Source: Loktanella sp. PT4BL (lineage in GTDB: Bacteria > Pseudomonadota > Alphaproteobacteria > Rhodobacterales > Rhodobacteraceae). Taken from it: a stretch of DNA of 64,000 nt. The DNA is taken from NCBI RefSeq assembly GCF_003201935.1, contig NZ_QJJL01000001.1, positions 791,319 through 855,318 of the forward strand, read 5' to 3'. Numbering within the stretch: position 1 is the first letter of the stretch; each line of letters starts with the position of its first letter. The position numbers were made by a program, and so were the translations under genes. Of the stretch, positions 47,273-57,400 are shown piece after piece. The notes below the pieces were generated by a model. That model searched no databases and was not told the DNA's origin. It saw only the letters and a program-made list of their open reading frames with translations.

Positions 47273-48274
47273 TCAGTTGCTGTGGATCATGTCGTCCGCA
47301 ATGTCCGCGCCTGCGTTCTCTTCGAACCAACGCGCGGCACCTGCGTGCCATGGCATGACAGTGTTCCGATCCCAGAACTCAGGCAGAGTGGAACGGGCGG
47401 CACGGTGTGTGTTCACCATACGCTCGTTGTCGGACATTACCGCGTCGACAACGGCATAAACAAAGGACTCAGGCAGATCGCAGTTTGCGATTGCGAAGTT
47501 CCACATCGATACGGACCGTGCCGGCGCTTCCAGCGTGGTGTATGTGTCGGCTGCGATGTCAAAGTTCGCCACAGGGAAGGCCGTGGTGATCTGAGCTTGT
47601 TCTTCTTCTGTAAACTCGATGATGTTCACCTCGACCTGTGCCTCCAGCTGGGACACCGCAGGAACCGGAACACCGGCTGCGAAAGCAACGACATCCAGCA
47701 GACCGTCCTGAAGCTGGCTGCCAAGATCGGACCAGCCGCCGTTGCGACGCTCAAAGTTGACACCCAGTTCTTCCATCATCCGCGGGAAGTATGTGTCAGA
47801 TGTCGAACCCGCAGGGCCGAAACCGATGCGCGCACCATCCGGAATATCCGCCACAGAAGTGATGCTCGAAGACGCCAATGCGGTGATCGAGAATGGCGTC
47901 TGATACATTGGGAACATTGCGCAAGCATTATCCATCGGCAGACCAGGTGCGATCGGGTTGGCACCGGCGATGGATTCAGCGGCCGGGCCCATTGTGGTCA
48001 TACCGAAGGGCAGCTCGCCAGTGTGGACAAGTGCCATGTTCTGCATTGGACCACCGGTGACTTCCGCGCCACCAGACACACCAAGCGCGTCCGCAACAAT
48101 GCCCGCCCAACCAGAGCCGTAGCCAAAATATGTACCACCCTGAGAGCCTGTGCCAACGGTAAAGCTATCAGGCCAACCTGTTTTATCGACGTCAGACTGT
48201 GCGACTGCCGCGCCTGCGGTCAGTGCGGTGGCAGCAAGTACGGCCGTAAGCCGCGTGATCGCTGTTTTATGCAT
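47273..48274 (-). CDS. TAXI family TRAP transporter solute-binding protein
   Basis: A 333-aa periplasmic protein. The signal peptide MHKTAITRLTAVLAATALTA ends at AVA before QSDVDK. FTVGTGSQGGTYFGYGSGW is the N-terminal TAXI motif, and ADIPDGARIGFGPAGSTSDT the second lobe. It binds a carboxylate or amino acid for the fused permease. The neighbouring LysR, ttuC and ttuD genes make a C4 hydroxy-dicarboxylate such as tartrate or malate a reasonable guess. Confidence 0.9.
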   Translation of the reverse strand: MHKTAITRLTAVLAATALTAGAAVAQSDVDKTGWPDSFTVGTGSQGGTYFGYGSGWAGIVADALGVSGGAEVTGGPMQNMALVHTGELPFGMTTMGPAAESIAGANPIAPGLPMDNACAMFPMYQTPFSITALASSSITSVADIPDGARIGFGPAGSTSDTYFPRMMEELGVNFERRNGGWSDLGSQLQDGLLDVVAFAAGVPVPAVSQLEAQVEVNIIEFTEEEQAQITTAFPVANFDIAADTYTTLEAPARSVSMWNFAIANCDLPESFVYAVVDAVMSDNERMVNTHRAARSTLPEFWDRNTVMPWHAGAARWFEENAGADIADDMIHSN

Positions 48275-48450
48275 AATTATCCTCCATGTTGCTTTGCCGT
48301 GATCTGACAATGCGGTCTCCTGCCCGCGATGCCCGGCATGCGCCCCTCCAGGCGCAGTGTGGTGAACGGTACATGTAGGAAAATAGCGAACTCAAGAAAA
48401 AAGCGGGTTGCGAATGGTATTCTGAAATATACAAAAAATATGAATAATGA

Positions 48451-49365
48451 TTAAGCGGTCCGCGACAGGGCCGCCACATTGGCGTCGAGCACATCCAAGA
48501 ACGCATCGCGAGCGGGGTGCCGCGTGTCCCGCAGCCAGACCACAGAAAGCGCAAGCTTGTCGCGGGCGATACCTGGCGGGATCGACAGGGGAACAAAGCG
48601 CACACCGCCAACAGCAAGACGCGATGCCCATTTTGGCACAATCGCCAATCCGACCCCGGTTGACACCAAACTGACTATGGTCTGCTTTTCTTCGGCAATC
48701 TGGGCAACACGCGCCGTATAGCCTGAATCCAGAAAGAGTTTCATGGTCAGGTCATGGCTATGGGGCCGCGAGCGACGTTCCGGCACGATCAGCGGTTCAT
48801 CGGCCATCTCCGCCACTGTGATCTCGGATTTTGTCGCCAGCTTATGCTGCTCTGGCACAGCGACCACTGCGGTCTCGTTGAAGAGTTTGCGGAAAGCCAG
48901 TCTTGGGTCCTTTATTTCGGGTGGTCGGACAATGGCCGCATCAAGCCGACCAGACAGGACGCGCGGTAAGAGACGAAATGATTTCTGCTCCAGCAATTCG
49001 ATGTCGATATCCGGATGGAGTTCGCGGAACTGCGGAAGAAATTGCGGCATCAGTCCCGCCGCCGCACTATCGATGGCTCCGATACGCAGAATAGGCAATT
49101 GGTCCTGAAGCCCGTCGCGGAACTCGGATTCCAGCCGATCTGCACGTTCGACAAGATCGCGGGCAGCATCGACAAAGTCACGCCCGGCATCTGTCAGTGA
49201 CACATGTCGCGTTGTGCGGAACAGCAAGCGGCTTCCCAACCGTTCTTCCAGCATTTTGATCTGCCGCCCGAGTGATGCGGGCAGCATATCCATCTGCTGC
49301 GCGGCCTTGCCAAAGTGCAAAGTGTCGGCAACAGCAATCAGGCAGCGAAGTTGGCGAAGTTCCAT
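48451..49365 (-). CDS. LysR family transcriptional regulator
   Basis: A 304-aa LysR-type protein. MELRQLRCLIAVADTLHFGK and the helix-turn-helix AAQQMDMLPASLGRQIKMLE occupy the N-terminus; the effector-binding domain follows (LRIGAIDSAAAGLMPQFLP). It sits between the TAXI gene (same strand, downstream) and ttuC (divergent), so it most likely controls this transport/catabolic locus. A symmetric site lies in the divergent region (49395-49407). Confidence 0.9.
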   Translation of the reverse strand: MELRQLRCLIAVADTLHFGKAAQQMDMLPASLGRQIKMLEERLGSRLLFRTTRHVSLTDAGRDFVDAARDLVERADRLESEFRDGLQDQLPILRIGAIDSAAAGLMPQFLPQFRELHPDIDIELLEQKSFRLLPRVLSGRLDAAIVRPPEIKDPRLAFRKLFNETAVVAVPEQHKLATKSEITVAEMADEPLIVPERRSRPHSHDLTMKLFLDSGYTARVAQIAEEKQTIVSLVSTGVGLAIVPKWASRLAVGGVRFVPLSIPPGIARDKLALSVVWLRDTRHPARDAFLDVLDANVAALSRTA

Positions 49366-49394
49366 AGGACCAGAAGATTATTGCGAAAATTTAT

Positions 49395-49407
49395 ATGATC
49401 TAATCAT
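49395..49407. promoter_or_regulatory. Candidate LysR operator upstream of ttuC
   Basis: ATGAT and ATCAT form an inverted repeat with a 3-base spacer inside an AT-rich stretch, compatible with the T-N11-A LysR box (T at 49394, A at 49406). It is 30 bases upstream of the regulator start and about 105 upstream of ttuC. Confidence 0.4.
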
Positions 49408-49513
49408 CATTGCCGTGTCACCGTCAAGTTGCGAGTGTGCCGGCTGAACGATGCAGACAAACGGTCTGGCACATGTTGCGCAGGCCGGAATAATTCAACG
49501 CTGGGGACACATC

Positions 49514-50587
49514 ATGCGTACATACAATATTGCCGCTATTCCTGCCGACGGAATCGGACCAGAAGTTATTGAGGCCGGAGCAGAGGTGCTGTCTGCACTC
49601 GAAAAGCGCGATGGCACGATCAAGTTTAACGTCACGACCTTTGACTGGGGTTCGGACTACTACAAAAAGCATGGCGTGATGATGCCAGAGGACGGGCTTG
49701 AGCAACTGAAGCCGTTTGATGCGATCTACTTCGGGGCGGTTGGTGCGCCGGACGTACCTGATCATATCACATTGTGGGGGCTTCGCCTCCCGATCTGCCA
49801 AGGCTTTGACCAATACGCCAATGTGCGCCCCACCAAGATCATTCCCGGTGTTTCGTCGCCCTTGCGCGATGTGGGTGTTGGCGATCTTGACTGGGTTATT
49901 GTGCGCGAAAATTCGGAAGGCGAATATTCAGGGCATGGCGGGCGCGCACATAGGGGGATGCCAGAAGAAGTTGGCACAGAGGTGGCTATCTTCACCCGCG
50001 TCGGTGTCACCCGCATTATGCGCTATGCCTTCGCTTTGGCCCAATCACGCCCACGCAAGAAGCTGACCGTTGTAACAAAATCCAACGCGCAGCGCTTTGG
50101 CATGGTGATGTGGGACGAAATCGCGGCAGAAGTTGCATCCGAGTTTCCGGATGTCTCATGGGACAAGATGCTGGTCGATGCGATGACTGTACGTATGGTC
50201 AAAAACCCCAAGTCCATCGACACGATCGTTGCCACTAACCTTCACGCAGACATCCTGTCGGATCTTGCAGGTGCTTTGGCAGGGTCGCTGGGCGTTGCAC
50301 CCACTGCCAATATTGATCCGGAAAAGCGCTTTCCGTCGATGTTTGAACCAATCCACGGATCGGCCTTCGACATCACCGGCAAAGGCATCGCCAATCCGGT
50401 CGCAACCTTCTGGACCGCCAGCCAGATGCTTGACCACCTTGGCGAGCACGACGCCTCAGCACGGCTGATGCGCGCGGTTGAAAAGGTCTGTGCCGATGGC
50501 ATCGTTACACCAGATGTGGGTGGCAAAGCCACGACGCGCGAGGTCACCGAAGCGGTCTGCGAGGCAATACGCGGCGAAAACACCTAG
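49514..50587 (+). CDS. ttuC: Tartrate dehydrogenase/decarboxylase, D-malate dehydrogenase
   Basis: A 357-aa beta-decarboxylating dehydrogenase of the isopropylmalate/tartrate dehydrogenase family. IPADGIGPEVIEAGAEVL opens the fold. VPDHITLWGLRLPICQGFDQYANVRP is the TtuC/DmlA-type substrate region (arginine-poor compared with LeuB), and the metal aspartates follow in ATNLHADILSDL. GSAFDITGKGIANPVA closes the NAD site. It oxidises tartrate and/or D-malate. The ATG at 49514 is chosen over 49451. Thirteen bases separate it from ttuD. Confidence 0.88.
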   Translation: MRTYNIAAIPADGIGPEVIEAGAEVLSALEKRDGTIKFNVTTFDWGSDYYKKHGVMMPEDGLEQLKPFDAIYFGAVGAPDVPDHITLWGLRLPICQGFDQYANVRPTKIIPGVSSPLRDVGVGDLDWVIVRENSEGEYSGHGGRAHRGMPEEVGTEVAIFTRVGVTRIMRYAFALAQSRPRKKLTVVTKSNAQRFGMVMWDEIAAEVASEFPDVSWDKMLVDAMTVRMVKNPKSIDTIVATNLHADILSDLAGALAGSLGVAPTANIDPEKRFPSMFEPIHGSAFDITGKGIANPVATFWTASQMLDHLGEHDASARLMRAVEKVCADGIVTPDVGGKATTREVTEAVCEAIRGENT

Positions 50588-50600
50588 GCTGGCTGATTTT

Positions 50601-51857
50601 ATGCGTGTTCCTGATCCTCAGGCCTTGCTGCGCCGGATGCTGGATGCTGCCATTTCAGCGGCCGACCCAGCAAAGGTGCTGGCGCAGCATTTGCCCGAAA
50701 AGCCGACGGGGCGCTGCATCGTCGTGGGCGCCGGCAAGGCCGCCGCAAGCATGGCGCGCGCGGTGGAAATCGCTTGGCCGGATGTCGATCTGTCGGGTGT
50801 TGTCGTCACGCGTTATGGCCATGCGACAGCGACAGAGCGGATAAAGGTGCGCGAGGCTGCCCACCCGGTCCCGGATGAGGCCGGTCTGGCTGCTGCGCAG
50901 GAAATACTTGAGGCGGTCCGACAGGCGCGCAAGGAAGATCTGGTTCTGGCCTTGATTTCTGGCGGAGGCTCCGCCCTGATGCCGATGCCACGGCCTCCGT
51001 TGACCATTGCCGACGAAATCCTGGTGAACAAGGCGCTGTTGCAGTCTGGTTTGACCATTGACGATATGAACCGTGTCCGGCGCCGCTTGTCGCTGATCAA
51101 AGGGGGCGGTTTGGCAAAGGCGGCCCATCCCGCAAAAGTTGTCACTTTGGCAATCTCGGACGTGCCCGGCGATGATCCGGCTGCGATCGCGTCTGGCCCC
51201 ACCTTGCCGGACCCGACAGCCGGGGATGACCTGTCGTCCATAGTCGCGCGTCTCGGCACATGTATTCCGGAAGAAGTGCGCCGTGTGCTGTGCGCAAGGC
51301 CAGAGCCATCGCCATCCTTTGATACGGATTTCCGGCTCATCGCAGTTCCGCAGTTGGCGCTTGAGGCTGCTGCGCAAGTCGCGCGTGACGCAGGGATTGC
51401 AACCGTGCTGCTCGGTGATGCGCTTGAAGGCGAAGCGCGCGAGGTCGGCACGGTGATGGCCGGAATAGCAAAGGCCGTTCGATCCCATGGGACGCCAGCA
51501 CGAGCCCCAACCGTTGTGCTTTCGGGTGGCGAAACCACTGTCACAATCGGGCAGACGCCACCGGGCAAGGGCGGGCGGAATACCGAATTCCTTTTGTCGC
51601 TTGCGCTTGGACTCGCAGAACGTCCCGGGATTTATGCAATCGCAGCAGACACCGACGGGATTGACGGCAATGAAGACGCGGCCGGTGCCATTATCGGACC
51701 GGAAACCTTGGCCGATGGCCGCGCTGGGGGGCTTGATCCGACAGGCTTCCTCGCCAGCCACAATAGTTATGCGTATTTTCACGCGTTGGGGGCCCTCATT
51801 CATACCGGACCGACCCTGACGAACGTGAACGACTTCCGCGCTGTCCTGATTTGTTGA
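50601..51857 (+). CDS. ttuD: Glycerate 2-kinase / hydroxypyruvate reductase-type MOFRL protein
   Basis: A 418-aa protein of the glycerate-kinase (DUF4147-MOFRL) family. The N-terminal domain has VVGAGKAAASMARAVE and ALISGGGSALMPMP, and NRVRRRLSLIKGGGLA. The C-terminal MOFRL domain has LSGGETTVTI and AADTDGIDGNEDAAGA. TtuD was originally named hydroxypyruvate reductase in tartrate-using Agrobacterium, but the family is now seen as glycerate 2-kinase. It continues the TtuC pathway (tartrate to glycerate to 2-phosphoglycerate). The start at 50601 is just after the ttuC stop. Confidence 0.85.
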   Translation: MRVPDPQALLRRMLDAAISAADPAKVLAQHLPEKPTGRCIVVGAGKAAASMARAVEIAWPDVDLSGVVVTRYGHATATERIKVREAAHPVPDEAGLAAAQEILEAVRQARKEDLVLALISGGGSALMPMPRPPLTIADEILVNKALLQSGLTIDDMNRVRRRLSLIKGGGLAKAAHPAKVVTLAISDVPGDDPAAIASGPTLPDPTAGDDLSSIVARLGTCIPEEVRRVLCARPEPSPSFDTDFRLIAVPQLALEAAAQVARDAGIATVLLGDALEGEAREVGTVMAGIAKAVRSHGTPARAPTVVLSGGETTVTIGQTPPGKGGRNTEFLLSLALGLAERPGIYAIAADTDGIDGNEDAAGAIIGPETLADGRAGGLDPTGFLASHNSYAYFHALGALIHTGPTLTNVNDFRAVLIC

Positions 51858-51975
51858 GCAGCAATACTTGTGAGCCGGTCGTCGCATCTGCTGGCGCCCT
51901 GCACCGTCCGTTTTCGGACCGATAGTCACGACGCGCGGTGAATAACATTCGATCCCAAGCCTAGTTAATTTCTTG

Positions 51976-52004
51976 TTGACGTTTCCCGTCCTGGTTGTTT
52001 TAGA
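51976..52004 (+). promoter_or_regulatory. Sigma-70-like promoter for the two-partner secretion operon
   Basis: TTGACG (51976-51981) and TTTAGA (51999-52004) are separated by 17 bases, 35 bases upstream of the Sel1-repeat gene at 52040. This is a good match to a housekeeping promoter and marks the start of the operon that contains tpsB and tpsA. Confidence 0.55.
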
Positions 52005-52039
52005 CGTAAGCCGATTGATACTCACTGATTGGTTTTGAG

Positions 52040-52840
52040 ATGCGATATTTTTCCGGTTTATCTTTCTGTTTTGTTTCTGTTTTATTGACAATTCCAGCCG
52101 CAGCTGACGTCGCTTCAGGGATTTATTTGCTCAACGCAGGGGATGTGTCCGGTGCTGCGACAGAATTCGCGGCCGCCTATGAGGCAGGCGATCCAGAGGG
52201 CGCATTTTATCTGGGTCGCCTCTTTGAATTGGGCCTGGGCACCGACCAAGATGAAATGCGCGCGGCTAACCTTTATGCCGCCGCGGCCGAAGGGGGGGCG
52301 ACCAAGGCACAGGTCCGTCTGGGTCTGATGTATCACGAAGGTCGGGTGCTGCTGAGGGATTATAACGAAGGAACGCGTTTGCTTTGCGCGGCTGCCGATG
52401 CCGGTGATGCGGACGGGCAGTTGAACTGCGGTCTGGCTTATCGCGCAGGACGTGGTGTGCAAACGGACGATGCATTGGCCCAGTCATATTGGCAGAAGGC
52501 GGCGGATCAAGGGAACATCCTTGCGATGAATGTGCTGGGGCAGACGGCGCTGGACGCAGGCAATGTGGAGCAGGCGGCAACGTATCTCAAGCAATCCGCT
52601 GATCTTGGCAACGCGGGTGGCATGTATGAATATGCCAAACTGCTGATGGTTGGTGCCTCGCCGGACCCAGTCACGGCTTATTCCTATGCAAACCTCGCTG
52701 TCGTACGTGGCCTGGCCGATGCGGGCGTTCTGCGCGATGAGATCGAGGCGCAACTGACCCCGGAACAGGTAGCCGAGGGACAGGCACTCGCGCGCGCATG
52801 GACCGAGGCACGTATTCTGGCTGACAACGACGCGAACTGA
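52040..52840 (+). CDS. Secreted Sel1-like repeat protein, first gene of the TPS operon
   Basis: A 266-aa protein with a Sec signal peptide (MRYFSGLSFCFVSVLLTIPA, cleavage after AAA). Four or more Sel1/TPR-like units follow, such as GAFYLGRLFELGLGTDQDEM, AQVRLGLMYHEGR and GQLNCGLAYRAGRGVQTDDA. Such helical solenoids bind proteins in the periplasm. It ends 10 bases before tpsB and shares its promoter, so a role in export, folding or handling of the exoprotein is likely but unproven. It is not a standard TPS component. Confidence 0.8.
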   Translation: MRYFSGLSFCFVSVLLTIPAAADVASGIYLLNAGDVSGAATEFAAAYEAGDPEGAFYLGRLFELGLGTDQDEMRAANLYAAAAEGGATKAQVRLGLMYHEGRVLLRDYNEGTRLLCAAADAGDADGQLNCGLAYRAGRGVQTDDALAQSYWQKAADQGNILAMNVLGQTALDAGNVEQAATYLKQSADLGNAGGMYEYAKLLMVGASPDPVTAYSYANLAVVRGLADAGVLRDEIEAQLTPEQVAEGQALARAWTEARILADNDAN

Positions 52841-52850
52841 GCACGTAGCG

Positions 52851-54431
52851 GTGTTAGGTTCCCCTTTAAGGCTGCAAGCTGGCGCGCTTTTGCTGTCTGC
52901 TACCGCAGCGCAGGCTCAGGTGAACTGCGTGCCAATTGACGTGATCAACGTCAGTGGGGTCACGCTGTTATCTGACATGGCGGTCGACAGCGCGCTTGTG
53001 CCTTCTCGCGGGCAATGTCTGGACATCGACGGTATTAATGGCGCGTTGGAAGCCATCACCTTTCTCTATGTCGATCGGGGCTATGTGACCGCGCGCGCCT
53101 ATCTCCCAGAGCAGGACATAGCAGATCGGTCGCTGGATATCACCGTGGTTGAGGGCGAGTTGGCCGCTGTGCGTTTCAACGGCGAGGACCGCCCTGTCTG
53201 GCAGTCGCTTGTCTTTCCGTCGCTTGTCGGAAAGTCGGCCAACTTGCGCGAGATCGAACAGGGGCTGGAAATCATTCGCGGAATGCCTGCCTACACTGCC
53301 ACGATGGAAATCAGCGCGGGAGAGGAAGAGGGCCAATCGGTGCTCGAGGTGACGGCAACAGCAGACAAGCCATGGACAGCCCGCATCGGCATAAACAATC
53401 AGGGCACCGAGGACCGTGGCGAGTATCAGGGCACCGTCGATCTCACATATGACCACCTGTTGGGCCTGAATGAAAGCTGGGCGCTGAACTATTCCCGCGG
53501 GACAGAGACATATCCGTTTTCCCGTGACACGGGTGGTGCATTGTCCGAGAATATCGGCGGATCGGTTAGGTTTCCCTATGGTCGCTGGATGCTGACCGGA
53601 AACTACAGATACTCTTATTATGAAACTGACACCCTCGGTCCGATCACAACGATCGGGACAGATGGCTGGACCCATACCGCCGATATCGGGCTTTCCCGTG
53701 TCATGCACCGTAATCAAAACAGCAAGACCACCCTGTCAGGCACGATTGCGTACCGCGAGAACGTCAACCGGATTGCCGAGATCAAGATCAACGCCTCCAG
53801 CCGTACACTGTCGAGTGCTCGGATTGATCTGGAGCAGGAGCGCAGCATCTTGGGCGGCAGTCTGAGCATGCGCTTGGGCTACGAACAAGGGCTTGAGGCC
53901 TTTGATGCGGAAAAGGCCACAGACCCTTTGGTTGGGCCGGACCCGCAATTCCAGTTGGGTGATTTTGAACTAAGCTATTTCCGCCCCTGGCAGGTGGGCG
54001 GCGGCCAGTTGAGTTATACGGGCCTCCTGCGTGGCCAGGCTAGCAAGGATGATCTTTACGGAGCTTATCAGCTAACACTTGGGGGGCTGTCATCGGTCCG
54101 CGGGGCCAAAACGCTCGATTTCGATGGGGATGATGCCGGACTCTTTGCGGGCAGTACGGGTGCTGTCTGGCGCAACGATTTTGCCTGGACATTGAATGCG
54201 GACAGAACCGACTGGTTCGGCAGTCTGCAGCCATATGCGGCCTTCGATGCCGGTGCGGTCGAAGTTGATGGCGATGACGACGTGTCGCCCTTGGTCGGGG
54301 CGGCGATCGGGTTTCGCACCGTCGGCGGCCGGATCTCGATGGATTTCGGCTATCAGCAGGTGTTGCGCATGCCGAATGACGCAACCCCGCCAGATGGGAT
54401 TTTTGTGGCTTCTCTCTCGGCCCGTTTTTGA
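52851..54431 (+). CDS. Two-partner secretion outer-membrane transporter (TpsB, ShlB/FhaC/CdiB family)
   Basis: A 526-aa Omp85-superfamily barrel. The start is GTG. The signal peptide ends at AQA before QVNCVPIDV. A single recognisable POTRA-like unit is seen (about residues 28-170: VINVSGVTLLSD, then ITVVEGELAAVRFNG), followed by a second short unit. The 16-strand barrel comes next, with the conserved VRG motif in LSSVRGAKTL and a C-terminal strand ending in aromatic ARF. It exports the TpsA protein encoded next. Its stop overlaps a TTG in the tpsA frame. Confidence 0.9.
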   Translation: MLGSPLRLQAGALLLSATAAQAQVNCVPIDVINVSGVTLLSDMAVDSALVPSRGQCLDIDGINGALEAITFLYVDRGYVTARAYLPEQDIADRSLDITVVEGELAAVRFNGEDRPVWQSLVFPSLVGKSANLREIEQGLEIIRGMPAYTATMEISAGEEEGQSVLEVTATADKPWTARIGINNQGTEDRGEYQGTVDLTYDHLLGLNESWALNYSRGTETYPFSRDTGGALSENIGGSVRFPYGRWMLTGNYRYSYYETDTLGPITTIGTDGWTHTADIGLSRVMHRNQNSKTTLSGTIAYRENVNRIAEIKINASSRTLSSARIDLEQERSILGGSLSMRLGYEQGLEAFDAEKATDPLVGPDPQFQLGDFELSYFRPWQVGGGQLSYTGLLRGQASKDDLYGAYQLTLGGLSSVRGAKTLDFDGDDAGLFAGSTGAVWRNDFAWTLNADRTDWFGSLQPYAAFDAGAVEVDGDDDVSPLVGAAIGFRTVGGRISMDFGYQQVLRMPNDATPPDGIFVASLSARF

Positions 54432-54445
54432 CGAAGGTAATAGCT

Positions 54446-57400
54446 ATGACACGCAAGGTTGGACCATATCTCAGAAACGCCGTGTCGGCGCTTTGCATTG
54501 GGCTGGTCACGGTTCAGCCGGTGCTGGCGCAGTCGATTGTGGCCGATGGCAACGGGCCGCAGGTGATCGATACGGCGAATGGCCTGCCGATGGTGATGAT
54601 CAACACGCCGGATGGCAATGGCGTGTCGCACAACACCTACACCGAGTTTGGTGTCGGACCCGGCGGTGCGATCCTGAACAACGTGGACACAAATACGGCA
54701 ACGACCCAGTTGGGCGGGATCGTGCAGGGCAACAGCAATCTTGCGGGGGGTGCCGCGGGGATTATCCTGAACGAGGTTACTTCGACCAACCCTTCGCTGC
54801 TGAACGGCTTTCTTGAGGTCGGCGGTCAGCAGGCAGATGTCGTCGTTGCTAACCCGAACGGGATCACGTGCGACGGCTGCGGGTTCATCAACACCAGCCG
54901 CCTGACGATCACCACCGGCACACCCAGTTTTGACGGTGATACGTTCACCGGTTTTTCGGTGGATGGCGGCGCGGTGGCGATTGGCGCAGGCGGGCTGGAT
55001 GCCTCGGACACCACAACGTTTGATCTGCTGTCACGTCAAATCACAGTCGGTGGCGTGGTCAGTGGCCAGCGCATCCGTATCGTGGCAGGCCGCAACGACG
55101 TGCTTTATGCAACCGGTGAAGTAACCGAGAAGGCCAGTGATGGCTCTTCAGCACCGGCATTGGCCATCGACGCGACCGCTTTGGGCGGGATGTTTGCCAA
55201 TGCGATCACCATCACCTCGACCGAAGATGGCGTGGGCGTCCGCGCCCCGCGCGATATGGCGGCCAATGCCGGTGGCATGATGATCACCGCCGACGGCCGC
55301 CTGGTGGTGAACAACGCCAGCTCCAGCCAGAATGTCACTGCCCGCAGCACGCAAGAGGTCGTGGTCGAGGGCACGGTCGCAGCGCAAGAGGTCTCCGTGA
55401 CCAGCGCCGACGATCTGGTGCTTGCGGCTAACGCCACGCTGGTGGCCGATAGTGCAGCACTCTTGACAGTTGGTGGCGATCTGGAGGTCGGCGCTGATGC
55501 CGAATTGACCGCAACCCGTTTCGGTTTGGATATCGCAGGCGCTTTGCGCATTGCCAGCGGCGCTGATGTCACCTCGGTCCATACGCTGGATATTGACGCT
55601 GAGAGCCTACTGAACCAGGGCACGCTTGCCGCGACCGATGGCAGTTTGCTGGTTGCGGCTGGCATTGGTCTGACGAATGAGGGGCTGATGTTCGGGGATT
55701 CCGGCCTGACCCTGCGCAGTGATGCGGCGATCACCAACAACGGTGGCACGATCATCTCGAACAACGGCATTTCCATGCGTGGCGATGTCAATGCCCGCGC
55801 TGGTGCCTTCAACAACCAGAACGGCGGTATTGTTGAGACGATCAGCGGAAATATCAGCATCGCGGCGGATGCGGTCAATAACAGCCGCGCAGAAGCTGTC
55901 ATCCTCGGCGCTGGCATCGGGACAGACGGGACCATCGGTGCTGGGGAAGAATGCGACCGGCAGACCTGCTACGAAGAAATCGCGCTATCGGGCGAGTTTG
56001 AATATGAAAGCGACCGCTCGCAGATCCTATCGGCGGGCAACATCACGATCAATGCGGATGAGGTTACCAACGCCTTCAGCAGCATTTCGGCCTTTGGCGA
56101 TATCACCATCGCGGCGGACACGCTAAACAACGTCGGCAGGAATTATTTCCGCAACACCGGCGGCACAGCTGAATTCATCGGCGCGGATTTCGGCGTCATC
56201 GAGGCCGGTGGCAATCTCGATCTGACCGAGATTGAAGGCTACATTCAGAATGGTGCGCTGACAGCCGTTACCAACGACCGCGCGGGACCGTCAAATACCG
56301 ACCTGAGCGCCATCAGCATCGGGTCTATCGGTAATCCAGACCTTCTGGTGGTCAATCAGGACCCTGACGCAGAATTTCTGGTCGAAACCCGTCCAGAGTT
56401 TGTCGATCTCGATCTGTTCGTTTCCTCAGACTATTTCCTGCAGGCGATTGAATATGATCCCGAACTGCGCCGTTTCGGTGATGCCTACGCCGAAGCGCTG
56501 TTCATCCGCAAACAGCTGCAGGAACTGCTGGGTCAGCTGATCCTGACCACCGGCATCGATGAGCGCGCCCAGATCGAGGCGATGTACAACAATGCGATCA
56601 ATGAGCTTGAGAACCTTGACCTGACCCCGGGTGTGGCCCTGACACCGGATCAGATCGGGGCGCTGACCACCGACATTATCTGGCTAGAAGAAACCGTCAT
56701 TGACGGTGAGCGCGTATTGGCGCCGAAGGTCTATTTGGCCAACCCGGAAATCCGCTTTGCGGGGTTGAGCGGCGCGATGATCACGGGGCGCACGGTGGAC
56801 GTGCGCACGCGCAACTTCGACAATTCCGGCAATATCCGCGCGACCGATGGATTAAGCATCGTTGTCAGCGAAACCTTCCGGTCAACGGGAGGCACGATTT
56901 CCGCCGAGGACATCGCCATCGTCGGCAATAATATCGAGATCGTGACCGGTGCGCAGACGCTTGTGACCCAGCGCAGAGATCGAACCGACCGCGAGGATAT
57001 CGCCGTTCCTGCCGCTTCGCTTGTAGCGGATAACACGATTGTCCTGACCGCCCGGGATGCGATCACGACCGCAGGGGCGCAGATCGCGGCGGGTGATAAC
57101 ATCTCGCTTCTGGCAGGCGGCGACATCACGATTGGCGCGCTCCGGCTTGCTTCGGCCAAGGGCGACCGGACCGGATCGAACCGGAATTATGTCGAGCGTG
57201 TGGACCATCTGACCACCAGCCTGACCGCAGGCGGCGACATCATGCTGCTGTCGTCTGGTAATGCGGCGGGCCAGAACGACATCGTGCTGGAAGGCGCAAA
57301 CCTGACTGCAAGCGGAAATGTGGGAATGATCGCGCAGGGCGGGGATCTCTTGCTCACTGCGGTCGGGGACTTCTATTTCCGCGATTATCGCACGCGCAGC

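Noticed and set aside
47156..48307. 383-codon plus-strand frame opposite the TAXI gene
   Set aside because: Shadow frame; the minus strand has a signal peptide, family motifs and a terminator.
50655..52091. 478-codon minus-strand frame opposite ttuD
   Set aside because: Antisense to a recognisable MOFRL protein and running across the promoter of the TPS operon.
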